Source: Impatiens glandulifera
Lineage: Eukaryota; Streptophyta; Magnoliopsida; Ericales; Balsaminaceae
Assembly (NCBI RefSeq): GCF_907164915.1
Contig: NC_061864.1
Coordinates: 1,288,389 to 1,352,388, forward strand
Reading direction: 5' to 3'
DNA length: 64,000 bases
The notes beneath the pieces were generated by a model that did no database searches, was not told the origin of the DNA, and saw nothing but the letters and a program-made list of their open reading frames with translations. Position numbers and translations under genes: made by a program. This document shows positions 10,370 to 23,842 of the stretch, piece by piece (positions within the stretch are counted from its first letter, which is position 1; each line of letters begins with the position of its first letter).

Positions 10370-13135
10370 CGCTTGATCTTCTCCGACGAGATCTGTAACT
10401 GCTGATGAAGCTTTTAGTGGCGGTAGATGAATACTTATCGTCTCTGCATTTCGACCGTTGGGTGGAGCGGGATTTCAATTTTCAAATGACGCGTCTCATT
10501 GACGCAATGATGGTCAATTAAATTCGTAAATATTTATGACCAAATATATATTAGATACCTTATATTAAATAATTAGAAGTTTGAAAGTCATAACTAAATC
10601 AAACATAAAATAATTTCATACATCCAAATAAATTAAAGAAATTTACAAATATTTATACCAAATTTTAAAATTAAATATATTGTGTTATATAATTACGTAC
10701 AAATTTTAAACTAGCATTTCATGTATCTAGTTAATTATTCATGAAATTAAATAAAAATAATAAAATTTACAAATATTTATGCAAAGTTTTACAATAATGT
10801 ATAATTATTATGTTGACCGAAAAAAATAAATGCACAAATATGATTACATATTTTTGTCAAGATTAACATATTCATATGTAATTAAGTAAATAGTTACATT
10901 TTATTCATTAAATTCCACACAGATATTTTTAAACAGACGCATAAATTTTTTATGTATATTAAATAATGTTCATGTATCATTAATATTATAAATCTTACCG
11001 TATTTATTATAAAAATTAACATATTTATGAATCTTATTAAGTAAATGAACTATATATGTTAAAATAATTATGAATCCAATTGTGAAATCTTCCCAAATAA
11101 TACAATAATTAAATATAAAAAAATGTTTTGTAAATAGTTTGACCGCCATTTTAATGATAACAATTGAATAAATACAATTTAATATAATTAAATATCATAC
11201 TATTTTTATTTTTTAAATATCAATACAATATAATATAAATTATAAATGAGAGACATATAACTACTAAAACTAGTGGCAGATATATAAAAAATATGGTATT
11301 CAAAATACCAAAAATATTAACTTTTCAGTATATCAAATAATTAAATTTTATTTTTATTTCAAAAATGAGATCACACCGCCATAATTAACATTTTAGCCAA
11401 ATCAAATGGTTATTAATTAATCCACTAATTTTAATAAATTTCATTCTTTACTAATAGACTTTTTTTTGGACCACTCGAAAAGTAATTTTTTTAACTTTAT
11501 TATAAAATTTATATTCTCTTAAATAGATTTTATGTTAATTTAATTATAGAAATTTAAGTTTTAAAAATCAAATTAAAATATAATTATATTTTAATATTAT
11601 TCAGTATAATATGGTACCGAAATTACGGCAGTACTGGTATAATGTCGAAATTTTGGTGTACCGAAAAAATGGATAACAATATAATTTTTCCTAAACGGTA
11701 TAAGATACAGATAAAAAAAAATTATGATATATTAAATAATAAAAGAAATACTATTGTACAAAATATTTTTACATTAACAATTTAGTAAATAATAATAAAA
11801 AATAATAAAAAAATATTCACCAACCAAATAAACATAAATTATTCATTTAACATGTCCAAATTTAACAAGAATCCAATTATTCATTCTTCAAAAGTTAAAT
11901 AAAAATATATATTATTTAATTTAGATAATAAATAGTTTAACATAATAATTAAATAACATATACTAAATTTGAAATTTAACATGTCCATACATCTATTTAA
12001 TTATCTTGTTGTCTAAAAAATTATAAGGATTATTATCTATGCCCAATTTTATATATTAAATCAAAATTTTACAATACAAATATAACAAAATAGTTGATAC
12101 ATTAATAATTTATCTTATAATTAATTTATGAATCCAAATCATTATTACATTATTTATGAAAATTAAATACAAACATTTATGATTGAGTTTGAAAACAAAG
12201 CACATAAACTATTATTGAATTTGAATATTAGTTTATAAACAAAGTATGATTTTGGATGATAATTTTAATTTGCCTCTTAATTTTCGATCATAATTGTCTT
12301 TTGATTTCGATTATAATTGTCTTGATAAGTACGTTTTTCCCTGGTTTAACCGGTAGTTAATCGAGAATTAGAGAATGATTCACCATGGTTTAACTAGTAG
12401 TTAATCGATGATCAGAGAATCATTCAAAACGTTTTGTAACTTCCCATTCTTTCTATTGGTCTAATTTCAATAGGAACCCTGCTGGTCTTTTTATCTTTTG
12501 AAGTATCCACTCACTTTTTAATCCGTTATTTGTAACTTCCCTTCTTTCTAACTCTTTCCTATTGGTCTAATTTCAATCTTTCCTGCTTCATCATATAAAG
12601 GTTTGCTTGGCTGTTTCAATGACTTTTTAAACTTCCTCCATCCTCAAACTCATTGATTTTCAAGACTTTTAAGCTTTGTGGTTTAAATTCATACCCTTTC
12701 CAAATTCATCAACAATTTAGTCAAAAGAGAGACTATATTGAAGCAACTCAAAATGATGATCACAAGTATCAGCAATTCCCATAGAAAGTCAGACAAATGA
12801 GTGAATCAACCTATCAATTATGCTATAAAGAAGAGAACCCGACATTAAAACAAAAGGCATTTCTATTAAAGAAAGAAGAAAAAAGTTTTTGATCCTCAAC
12901 AACTTAAGCAAAATTCAAATTTATCTAAAATACGAGAAATGAAGGCAAACCAAGGTTTGAACCTCTCTCACTCACCTCACCTCACTTCCCCTCCCAAGAA
13001 ATATCAAGAATCTCGATCACATAATATCCAAAAATAAATAATAAAAAAACAACAACAAAACATTGTAACCCATGATGACTTAAAAATCCAAAAATGATTG
13101 GATCTGTTTTCTCTAGTTCCCCACTTTTTTCAGAC
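10370..13135. other. A+T-rich spacer with two short duplicated blocks
   Basis: No gene is seen. 10500-12250 is low-complexity A/T. Around 12340-12430 a block of about 42 bases occurs twice in tandem (GTTTAACYRGTAGTTAATCG...). Around 12435-12590 a second block (CTATTGGTCTAATTTCAAT) occurs twice. A polypyrimidine-rich 3' flank of the next gene occupies roughly 12,950-13,135. Confidence 0.6.
10452..10462 (-). promoter_or_regulatory. MSA-like motif upstream of copy B
   Basis: On the gene strand this reads CCCAACGGTCG, matching the mitosis-specific activator consensus (core AACGG) bound by plant MYB3R factors, except for the last base. It lies about 85 bases upstream of the ATG and sits in a block (TTTCGACCGTT...GGATTTCAATTTT) shared with the paralogue's promoter. 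Function is inferred. Confidence 0.45.
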
Positions 13136-14957
13136 TTAGTTTTTATCAACCACCATACTGTTTTCTGAAAGATTTTGCAAGGCTGCTCTTGCATTTACAA
13201 CCTCCTCCTCTTCTGATGCATCATTCTTCTTTCCCTTGTTTGCAGCAATTTGTTTGACTTGCTTCTTCAGCTGCCTCAAACTGCAAACACTGTAGTCTTT
13301 CACGGCCACCTCTGTTATAGAAATCAAATTTGTAAGTAAATAAAAAAAAAGAAGCATAATAATACTAAGCGTGAGAACAATTAGTAAAACAAAACCTACC
13401 CTTCTTTTCAATGATTTCATCTCCCAAATTGAGTGATTTATCAAATTGATCCCCCAAATGGGCAATTGAAACACCCATTCCCTCATTTGTTTTCAATACA
13501 TCTTCATCTGCAAATAAGGAGAAAAAGAGTGAGTCCCTTATCAAATGAAAAAAAGAAGGATAATTTAACCATGATTTGAGTTTTCAGATTCAATCTCATC
13601 ACCTTCATCCATTTCTGCTTCTGCATTCAAAGTCTGACCAGATACTTCATCATTCTCGGTCTTCATAACATAGTCTTTAGTTTCTTCAGATTGCACATTC
13701 ATGGTCTGACTGGAAGGTTCTGAACTCTCTTGTAATTTCTCAATTGAGTTTTCAGATAAAATCTCAACATCTTCATCCATTTCCGCTTCTGCATTCAAAG
13801 TCTGACCAGATACTTCATCAATCTCAGTTTCAATAACATCATCTTTAGTCTCTTCAGTTACTTCGGATTCCACATCCATTGTCTGACTGGAAGGTTCTGA
13901 ATCCTGGGTTATAATCTCTGCAATGCCTTCAGATGGTACAACAGGAGTCTCTACTTTACTGGGAATATCCTTCTTTTCTGGAGAGAATAAAGAACCCAAT
14001 ACTTTAGATTTTGAATAATAATACTAATAATAAATATATATGGAAATAGGATGAAGAACACTCATGATGAAGTCATACCATCATCATCGAGATTTGCAGG
14101 TTCAATCTCATCATCACCATCCAAACTCAACTCCATTACACTGTTTTCAGTATTTCTTGTAGTAGTTCTACGAGTGCTACGGACATTACTCATAGAAGCC
14201 TCCACCTTCTGATTCACAGACACTACGCGAGCTGAAGAACGTGTAGCCCTCAATCGGTGGGCCGTAGTTGCCACAGGCGTTTCAGGAACACCCTTTTTCT
14301 CCTCCTCAGCTTGAATCAATTGTTCCTTTTTCTCAGCTTCCATCTCAATCTCCAACTGGGTCTCCATCTTTGGCCGAACTGGAGCAATTGGAGCCCTTCT
14401 TCGGCAACTCTGTCCTGCTGGAGTTTCAGGGACGTCAAGCTTCCCATTTTCATTGTCTTCTCCAGCAACAACAGTCTTGGCCCCTCGTCGAGTCCTTGTT
14501 AGAATCTGGGAATTAACCGCATCGTCATTGATTGGTACCTTTCGAGCAGATGATCTACAGCTAGTGCGAGGGGCAATTGGCGTATCAACGATGGATTGCT
14601 CAGATTCAAATTCAGATCGGTTATTCAAAAACTCCTCAATCCCATCGACCTATTAATTTCAGAACCCACGATTGCAGAGGATTAAAACATATAGAAATGA
14701 AAGACAAATGCCGAAAAACAGATCGGCATGACGTGTTCGAATAAAATGCTTCTATCAACGTTATAAAGAAAACGAGAAACTAAAGTAGGAATCGAAAATG
14801 AAACATAAAGAATAAAAAACAATGTCTTCAATGAAATGCTTACGATATCGAGAGCTTTGAGAGAATCGGCCATGGCAACATTGGTCAAGTTAGCAGGGAT
14901 CTTGTTCTTCTTGCATAGAGCCTGGAGTTCTCTTCTTGTGAGAGTCTGGAAATCCAT
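13136..14957 (-). CDS. Paralogue C of the acidic-repeat gene (short form)
   Basis: Exons 14844-14957, 14079-14649, 13570-13977, 13400-13507, 13136-13311; total 1377 nt, 458 aa, phases 0,1,1,1 exactly as in copy B. The first 38 residues are nearly identical (MDFQTLTRRELQALCKKNKI...). Exon 2 keeps the basic TRTRRG and RRRAPIAPVRPK blocks. Exon 4 (EDVLKTNEGMGVSIAHLGD) and the C-terminal CSLRQLKKQVKQIA helix also align. Exon 3 has only 136 codons against 635 in copy B: it contains two copies of an SQTM(D/N)V.../SGQTLNAEAEMDE segment and lacks the VEETEE minisatellite. It therefore probably shows the shorter, ancestral architecture. Exon 3's donor (ATG|GTTAAA) is weak. Function unknown, as for copy B. 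Confidence 0.8.
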
Positions 14958-15058
14958 CGCTACCTTCGGACGAGATCTTAGGAAGTAGGTTTTCAGACAA
15001 GGAGGCGGAGATGTAGCTTCATTGAAATAAAAGAAGAGTATTTATACTCTCTATATTT

Positions 15059-15170
15059 CGACCGTTAGGGTTTGGCGGAGATTTCAATTTTGAATTCTCA
15101 TCTGAGTAGGCCCAAGGAGAGATACACCACGTGTTCCCTTGACTTGGTTAATGGGCTTTCTTTCTGGGCC
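15059..15170 (-). promoter_or_regulatory. Cell-cycle/growth-type promoter motifs upstream of paralogue C
   Basis: Within 220 bases of the ATG: an MSA-like site at 15059-15069 (gene strand CCTAACGGTCG), an E2F-like TTTGGCGG at 15071-15078, site II/TCP-type GGCCCA at 15109-15114 and TGGGCC at 15165-15170, and a G-box CACGTG at 15128-15133. The MSA motif is shared with copy B. Activity is inferred from motif knowledge only. Confidence 0.4.
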
Positions 15171-15609
15171 GTGGGCTCCCGTCAGGAAAGCTATCAAATC
15201 CAAATTCTTAAATTACTTCATCAACTTCATTAAGGTTAAGAAGGTAACCAATATTACATAATAAAAGCTTAATAAAACAAGTCTTTTTGTCTAAGGTAAA
15301 TGTAGTATTTACTTACAAAATAATTAGTACAACAAAAAATAAACTACTCTGAATATAAAAAAACTGATGCTCATGATGGGTTCAAAGTGAATGCTTCTAT
15401 CAACGTTATACACAACATTAAATTATTGAAAAATATAAATAATAATAATAATAAAAATACTAAAAATAAATTTTCATTACAAAAATATATTTATGTTAAT
15501 TAAACATTATTATTATTATTATAATAGGTGATAGCCCAAGTTTTTGGTAGTTGGGAATTGTAGATTGAAACGTCTGATACGGTAACCTAAAGTTTTGAGT
15601 AATCTTGAA

Positions 15610-16197
15610 AAAATATTATCAAATTTAATTTGGTTTGGTGTTGAATTTAAAATATAAAGTGTTATTAACCTAGTTGGTTAAAGAGTTGTACTTATTTTTT
15701 TGTTAAGTTGCAAGTTTAAAATATATATAGCATTTTTTATTTTATTTTTAACCGTTTTAAGTTTATGGGTGGATCAACCCACAATCCGACCCAAGTATCC
15801 ATTTACTCTCACATATACATCCAAATTAACCACAACTCTAGACCCGACAATATGGACACTTTAAAAATTAAACATCATTATATATATAGAGATACTTATA
15901 TTGTTAAAATGTTTTGCGTTCATCTAATTTGGTGTTGAATTTAAAATATTAAGTATTATTGACCTAGTTAGTTAAAATGTTGTACTTTTTTTTTTTTTTT
16001 TTTGTTAGGTTGCGAGTTCGAAATATACATATATATTATTTTTAATTTTATTTTAAACCGTTTTAAGTTTATGAGTGTATCAACCCACAATCCGACCAAA
16101 GTATTCATTTACTCTCACATATATATTCAAATTAACCACAATTTCGACCTCACAATCCGAACACTTTAAAAATTGAGTATCAATATATATAAAGAGA
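15610..16197 (-). mobile_element. Helitron-like repeat, tandem dimer
   Basis: Two adjacent, diverged units of about 300 bases (roughly 15610-15892 and 15893-16197) on the minus strand. Each begins TCTC followed by an A/T tract and GATG/GATA, then AAAGTGTCC-like sequence, then a body with GGGTTG-type and AACGGTTAAAA motifs. The same units occur on the plus strand at 50866-51624, where a Helitron-type 3' end is visible. No 3' hairpin is found here, so this is a partial or decayed copy. Each unit also carries a decayed tRNA-like TAGTTGGTTAAAG motif. Confidence 0.55.
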
Positions 16198-16724
16198 TAT
16201 TTCAATCTTTTGTGGGTTTTTTGTTTTATTTTCTCTCATTACATATACCATTTAACAAAAAAATGTATATATTTATTGTTTAACAATGTTATTTTTTTCC
16301 AATCCAACTAATCGGTTCTTTTAATAGAGCCAACTAATGAATCGAAACCAACTGATTTGAGTTCAACTGATTGGTCGTATATTTTTCTATGCAAATTGAC
16401 CGAACTTAACACTTATACACTTATATAGTCAATTAAAATCATTCTGCACTCCTTTTGGAGTTTGGTTGATTTGGCCTAACCAACTATTTATCCAAAATTT
16501 CTCAAACTCAGCTTGGCATAATTCCCACAAACATTCATTGAGAAACTTAAAGACAAAACACAGCAAAATATCTATTTATGCATGGAGAGTTGAACATTTA
16601 ATTAAAGATATGATAGCAAACAAATATGTGTCGACATTGCCTCCAACTAGATATGCTGGATTTATGTTTTCCTTTCTTCTTAAGCCATTATTAATACACT
16701 GTAGATAATTAACAAAATAATTTA

Positions 16725-16880
16725 GAATATAAAGCCTATATAGCTTAATTGGTTAATATATTATACTTATAATACATGGCAAATTCATGACTTTTATTTA
16801 ATTTAACAGTTTCCGATTTCGTAGACGGATCAACCCTTAAATTGACAACCCGATCCGTTTACTCTCACAAAACGATAACG
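16725..16880 (-). repeat. Diverged third copy of the Helitron-like repeat
   Basis: Shares the TAGCTTAATTGGTTAA box, the GGATCAACCC segment and the CCGTTTACTCTCAC end with the units at 15.6-16.2 kb, but is considerably decayed and abuts the (TA)n tract. Confidence 0.4.
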
Positions 16881-16897
16881 GATTGTGCGTTGTTTTG

Positions 16898-19525
<2,628 letters not shown>

Positions 19526-19661
19526 GAGGGTTTATATGTGATAAAATTTGAGAGAGAAAAGATAGAGAGTTTTAAGAGAAAGAGAAAAATTGTTATTTTT
19601 TCAGCGAATCAAATTTACGTCACTTAATTCTCTTTTAAAATCTTTCTCCCAATAATTTCTC
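19526..19661. mobile_element. Mutator-type MITE, family M (copy M4)
   Basis: 136-bp element with family-M ends (GAGG...TGATAAAATTTGAG at left; GAGAAATTATTGGGAG read from the right) and the family's internal AGCGAATCAAA motif. It is flanked by near-identical 9-bp repeats TTTTAAAAA / TTTAAAAAA. Non-coding. Confidence 0.55.
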
Positions 19662-20193
19662 TTTAAAAAATCATGAATTTGTAGTACTGTTGGTTTAAAA
19701 CCTTGAATTATTTTAAAAAGAAAGAAAGAAAGTTTTTTTACATTAAAAAAGATTTAAAATTTTTTAATATATAATGATAAAATATTTTTTTTTTAAATAT
19801 ATATTTTAGTATTTTTTTTTGTTGGTTAATGAATTAAATTATATGATTAATAAGAAAATTGAAAAAATATGTTTGATTATATTGATTAGTTTGGTATTTT
19901 ATTTTTAAATTATTATCTAATCACATCATTCAATTCATCAACTAAAATATTTAAATCCTATAATTTAAAAAAAAAATATCATTATATATTAATATCTTTT
20001 AAGTTGGTTAAAAAAAATCATATTTTCTTAAAATTAATATCAATCAAACTTTTTAAAATAATTAGTGTTTATTCAAATAATCTCTAATCGGAACAAATCA
20101 TAATATAATTTTTTTAAGAAAACTCAAACCTCCAAAACCATTTAATTTACCTCTAAACCTCACAAAATAGTTATTATTATTTTACTCGTGTTA

Positions 20194-20344
20194 CAATACA
20201 GTCTAATTTTTTAACATGACACCACATTCATATTTCACCGCTTAAACTCAAAGCGTTTCAGATGGAATCGAACCCGTGACATTTTATTTTTTTAAGCCGA
20301 CTCTTACCACTGAACTACCTTGGTAGGGTCAATATAGTCTAATT
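20194..20344 (-). mobile_element. tRNA-derived SINE with target-site duplication
   Basis: 121-bp body (20209-20329) on the minus strand. Near its start is a tRNA-like A box (GTAGTTCAGTGGTAAGAGT), about 35 bases on a perfect B box (GGGTTCGATTCC), then an unrelated body ending in TTAAAAA. It is flanked by 15-bp direct repeats CAATACAGTCTAATT (20194-20208) and CAATATAGTCTAATT (20330-20344), one mismatch apart. The polymerase III promoter and TSD define a SINE rather than a functional tRNA; no cloverleaf is closed. Confidence 0.75.
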
Positions 20345-22890
20345 ATATTATCAGGTTGTTATTATGATGGATGGATTAAAATCATGCATCATGATACATT
20401 GCATTGCATAACTGATTAAGAAGAAGAAAATATATAGTGCCCAACTGCATGGTGGTACAAAATGACCATAAAAGACAATCAATCATATGCTTATATTTTG
20501 TAGAACAAATTTGAGCATATGCCTTGAAGCAAATAAATATATATATAGCTGTATATTATTATTATAATTATATATAATGTGGGTCTGCAAATGTAATGTG
20601 GCCTGAAACTCTCCACATCCATCCAACAAAGAAGGAGTGAGTCCAAAATTGTGTGGTGAGGCAAAGAAAGCATTTGGCCACAATTGTATGAGATAAATAG
20701 AAAGTGCCATAAAAACAACCACAAGTTCCACTTTTGCTTTTATTTTTATATCTATTTTGTGCATCATCTAACTAATCATTACTCAGCAAGAAAACAAACC
20801 ACATTCTTGGTCCCATTATTCTGCCACCCAGCCAGCTCAATTGCATGCCTTTTCCCCTTTTCACCCATTGCCACATCATTATCTCCATTAATATATATAA
20901 CTTACTTAATTCTTAAAAATTTTAAACTTCTTCAATTCATAATTATGAAATATACTTTAAGTTTAAATGAAATTGTGAGGTGGGATTGTGTTCATTTTTT
21001 AAAATTAAAAAATATATATATATATATATATATATATTTGCTCCAAATTATGTAATATTATTATATATTGTGTGTTTTTTTTTTTTATAGCTTTGTTCCG
21101 GTTCACTGGAATACTTGTGCTTGTTTTTTTGGCGTGAGAGTCGACCATGAGCATGAGCATGTTCCATGAGTGAGTTTTGGTTTTGACTTTTTACCCTTGG
21201 GATTTTCAAGATTAAACTAGTTTTAGATTAAACTAGCTGCGAGAGAGGAGTATTAATTGCATTTCAAGGAAATATATCGACATGAAAACGCAAAGTAGGG
21301 TTTAGAAGGCCTGATTAGTTGGTCAATTAGAAAAATGAAAACAAGCAAAACCTTAATAATTAATACGAGATAAAAAAATGTGTTTAATATGTAATTAAGG
21401 TGCAACCTCATCAACTTTCCAACTAGATTGCGTGATGTATGGATATAATATTTTATTTATATAATTAGATAGAGTTTTTAAGATTATGATAACTTAATTG
21501 ACTTTAAGAGTTTTTCTTTCTTAATTTATATATAAAACACAAAGTTGTTTCTTGACATGATAAGATAAACTTTTGAATATCATGCTAATTAAAGACATGC
21601 CATTAATGATAAAAAGAGATGAGTAATAAGCAAGTAATTTTTTTTATTTGATTTTTATGTTTTGATTTTTGATCAAATGTGTCTCTCATTTTGTTGATCG
21701 GTTAATTTTTAAATTTTGGAATGTTTTATTATCGCTGCTCAAGTGATGTACCACAGTATCCCAAAATCCTACTAGGGGTTGAAACTTCGATTGACCACCT
21801 ATTGTGTTTTATTAAGTAAAATTGTTTGGCTGGTTGCAGTTACTTGGCTATCAGTTTGTATTTATTTATTTGTTAAAAAGTTGGTTACCAAATTCATTTA
21901 ACAAATGAAACAACAATGGAAGAGTAATCTAGTCTATCAGCAATGAAGTAATTTATTGTTTCTTAGGGATTGTAATTAAGGAGTTACTTATAATTAATTA
22001 CAATCATGGTTTATTTTTAAATGTGTATCAAATTTAATTGATTGTTGTTATCCTTGCAATGGCAATCACATGTTAAATGAAAATGAGATAATAAAATTAC
22101 TAAAGTCAAAATTTCACCAAACAATGGCAATTTATCACATGTTAAATGAAAATGAGATAGATAATAAATTAAACACTAAAACGTGGGTTTTACTGTAAAT
22201 AGTCAATTTGTTATTTAATGCCCACATTCATATGATCAATTCCACCAAACAAATCCTAAAACATTGGGTTTTATTACTTTAATTGTCTAAACTCTAAAGA
22301 TGGGACAGATTAGAGTCAATGATGTGACGTCTAAATTACTTCTTCAAATCTTCCTTCCTATAAAAAAAAAATTATAATCAACTTAACTCTATTTAAATGA
22401 TAATTGTTACCGTCAGTTTTTTTTCATACCCTTCATTAATTAGTTGATTATCTATGAATAGTTTCTTTTTTTGTAGAACATCAGAAACATGAGTTATATC
22501 TCAATTTTTTTGTGTGGATAATATAATTACAAATGAATGGAATAACATTCAATAATCTCAAAAGACGATTAGTTATATTCTTAGCATTGTACGAGGTTCA
22601 ATCCGAAAAACGGTAGGTAATTTCATTGTCTTTTTTAAAAATCTTCACACTAATGAATTTTTATTTGTTCAATCAGTTTTTCATTGTACTTACTCAAGGA
22701 GTGCTTCTTTATATTTATTGTACTTAATGTTATTTTTTTATGTAAAATTATGAAATATATTTCAATATTTGATTGATAATATAATTAATTATAATATAAT
22801 GAGTCTATAATATTACGGACGGTGGTGGTCTCCCACTCCCCATCACAACCCTAAGTAAGGTCTGTTTCTCTCTCACACAGAACACACACA
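20345..22890. other. Spacer upstream of the bHLH gene
   Basis: No gene supported. It contains a (TA)n tract at about 21,012-21,037 and a block repeated at about 22,070-22,165 (CACATGTTAAATGAAAATGAGATA twice). The bHLH promoter should lie at its right end; a TATA-like TGTATAAATG is seen near 22,907. Confidence 0.55.
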
Positions 22891-23007
22891 TAGAAAAATA
22901 ATTTTGTGTATAAATGTGAAGTTTTACAGGTCTGCGTTCTTCATTATATCAAACACTATCATCATCATCATCATCGCTGCTGTTCTTCCTCAGAAATTAA
23001 TCTACAG

Positions 23008-23170
23008 GTATCAATTTTCCTGCGATTAAGGGATACTGATTTTAGCGATCCATCCATGGAAGAACTTTAATTAATTAATTAATTAATGCATTCTCATTGA
23101 TTTCCTTTACTGTTTCTTTCTGCTCTCATAATTGTTCAACTTATAAATGTTTCTTTCTATCTCTATGCAG
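23008..23170 (+). other. Probable 5'-UTR intron of the bHLH gene
   Basis: CTACAG|GTATCAA donor and TATGCAG|GCGACG acceptor bracket 163 bases just upstream of the likely start. Removing it takes away an upstream in-frame ATG (23147), supporting the start at 23225. Confidence 0.55.
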
Positions 23171-23224
23171 GCGACGACTACATCTATACGCAATTCTTAC
23201 GCTGCTGCGGTGGTGGTGCGTTTA

Positions 23225-23842
23225 ATGGCGTCATCTTCGTCGTCTCCGATCTCAACTTTTGATGGCGGTTACGAGAGATCGCAAGAGTCCAATCGCAAGA
23301 AGAGAAGAAAAATCATTCGTGGTGACGCGGCTAAGATAAACGATGTCCAAATGAATCGATTGCAATGGAAAACCAACGCCGAACAGCAGATCTACTCCGT
23401 CAACCTCGTCGAAGCCCTACGCCGGACTCCGTCGTCTCCGGAGACAGTTTCTAACGCCGGAATCCGATCCATTAGGGAGACAGCCGACCGAGTTCTGGCT
23501 GTCTCCGCTAGGGGAAGAACTCGGTGGAGCAGAGCGATTCTCTCATGTCGACTCAGATCGAAGCTGGTTAATAAGAGGCATAAGAAAGTGAAATTATCAG
23601 GTAAGATCCAACCGAAAAGAAAGCCGGCTAGAACAAATGCTCCGCCGCCGTTACAACGAAAAGTGCAAATTCTCGGCCGGTTAGTTCCCGGCTGCCGGAA
23701 ACTTCCGTTCCATAACCTTCTTGAAGAAACCACAGACTACATCGCAGCGCTCGAGATGCAAATCAAAGCGATGAGTGCTCTCGCCGTCCTACTCAACGGC
23801 GCCGGATCTTCAACCGCCGCCGGTTCCGATCAAAATTCCTAG
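23225..23842 (+). CDS. Atypical (non-DNA-binding) bHLH transcription regulator, bHLH147/148/AIF type
   Basis: 205 aa starting MASSSSSPISTF, single coding exon. The family comprises HLH proteins lacking the basic Glu/Arg needed for E-box binding, so they act by dimerising with other bHLH proteins; in Arabidopsis they dampen brassinosteroid and cell-elongation signalling. Visible features: KRRK basic cluster near residue 25; the family block WKTNAEQQIYSVNLVEALRR; the conserved ADRVLAVSARGRTRWSRAIL segment; KRHKKVK; and a C-terminal helix-loop-helix (LQRKVQILGRLVPGC...LLEETTDYIAALEMQIKAM) without a proper basic region. The longer frame from 23147 starts inside the probable 5'-UTR intron, so I prefer 23225. 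G+C is clearly higher than in the flanks. Confidence 0.88.
   Translation: MASSSSSPISTFDGGYERSQESNRKKRRKIIRGDAAKINDVQMNRLQWKTNAEQQIYSVNLVEALRRTPSSPETVSNAGIRSIRETADRVLAVSARGRTRWSRAILSCRLRSKLVNKRHKKVKLSGKIQPKRKPARTNAPPPLQRKVQILGRLVPGCRKLPFHNLLEETTDYIAALEMQIKAMSALAVLLNGAGSSTAAGSDQNS

Noticed and set aside
20260..20335. tRNA gene
   Set aside because: A and B boxes are present but no acceptor stem or cloverleaf closes, and flanking direct repeats show it is a SINE head.
23392..23733. 113-codon antisense frame
   Set aside because: Shadow of the G+C-rich bHLH coding exon.
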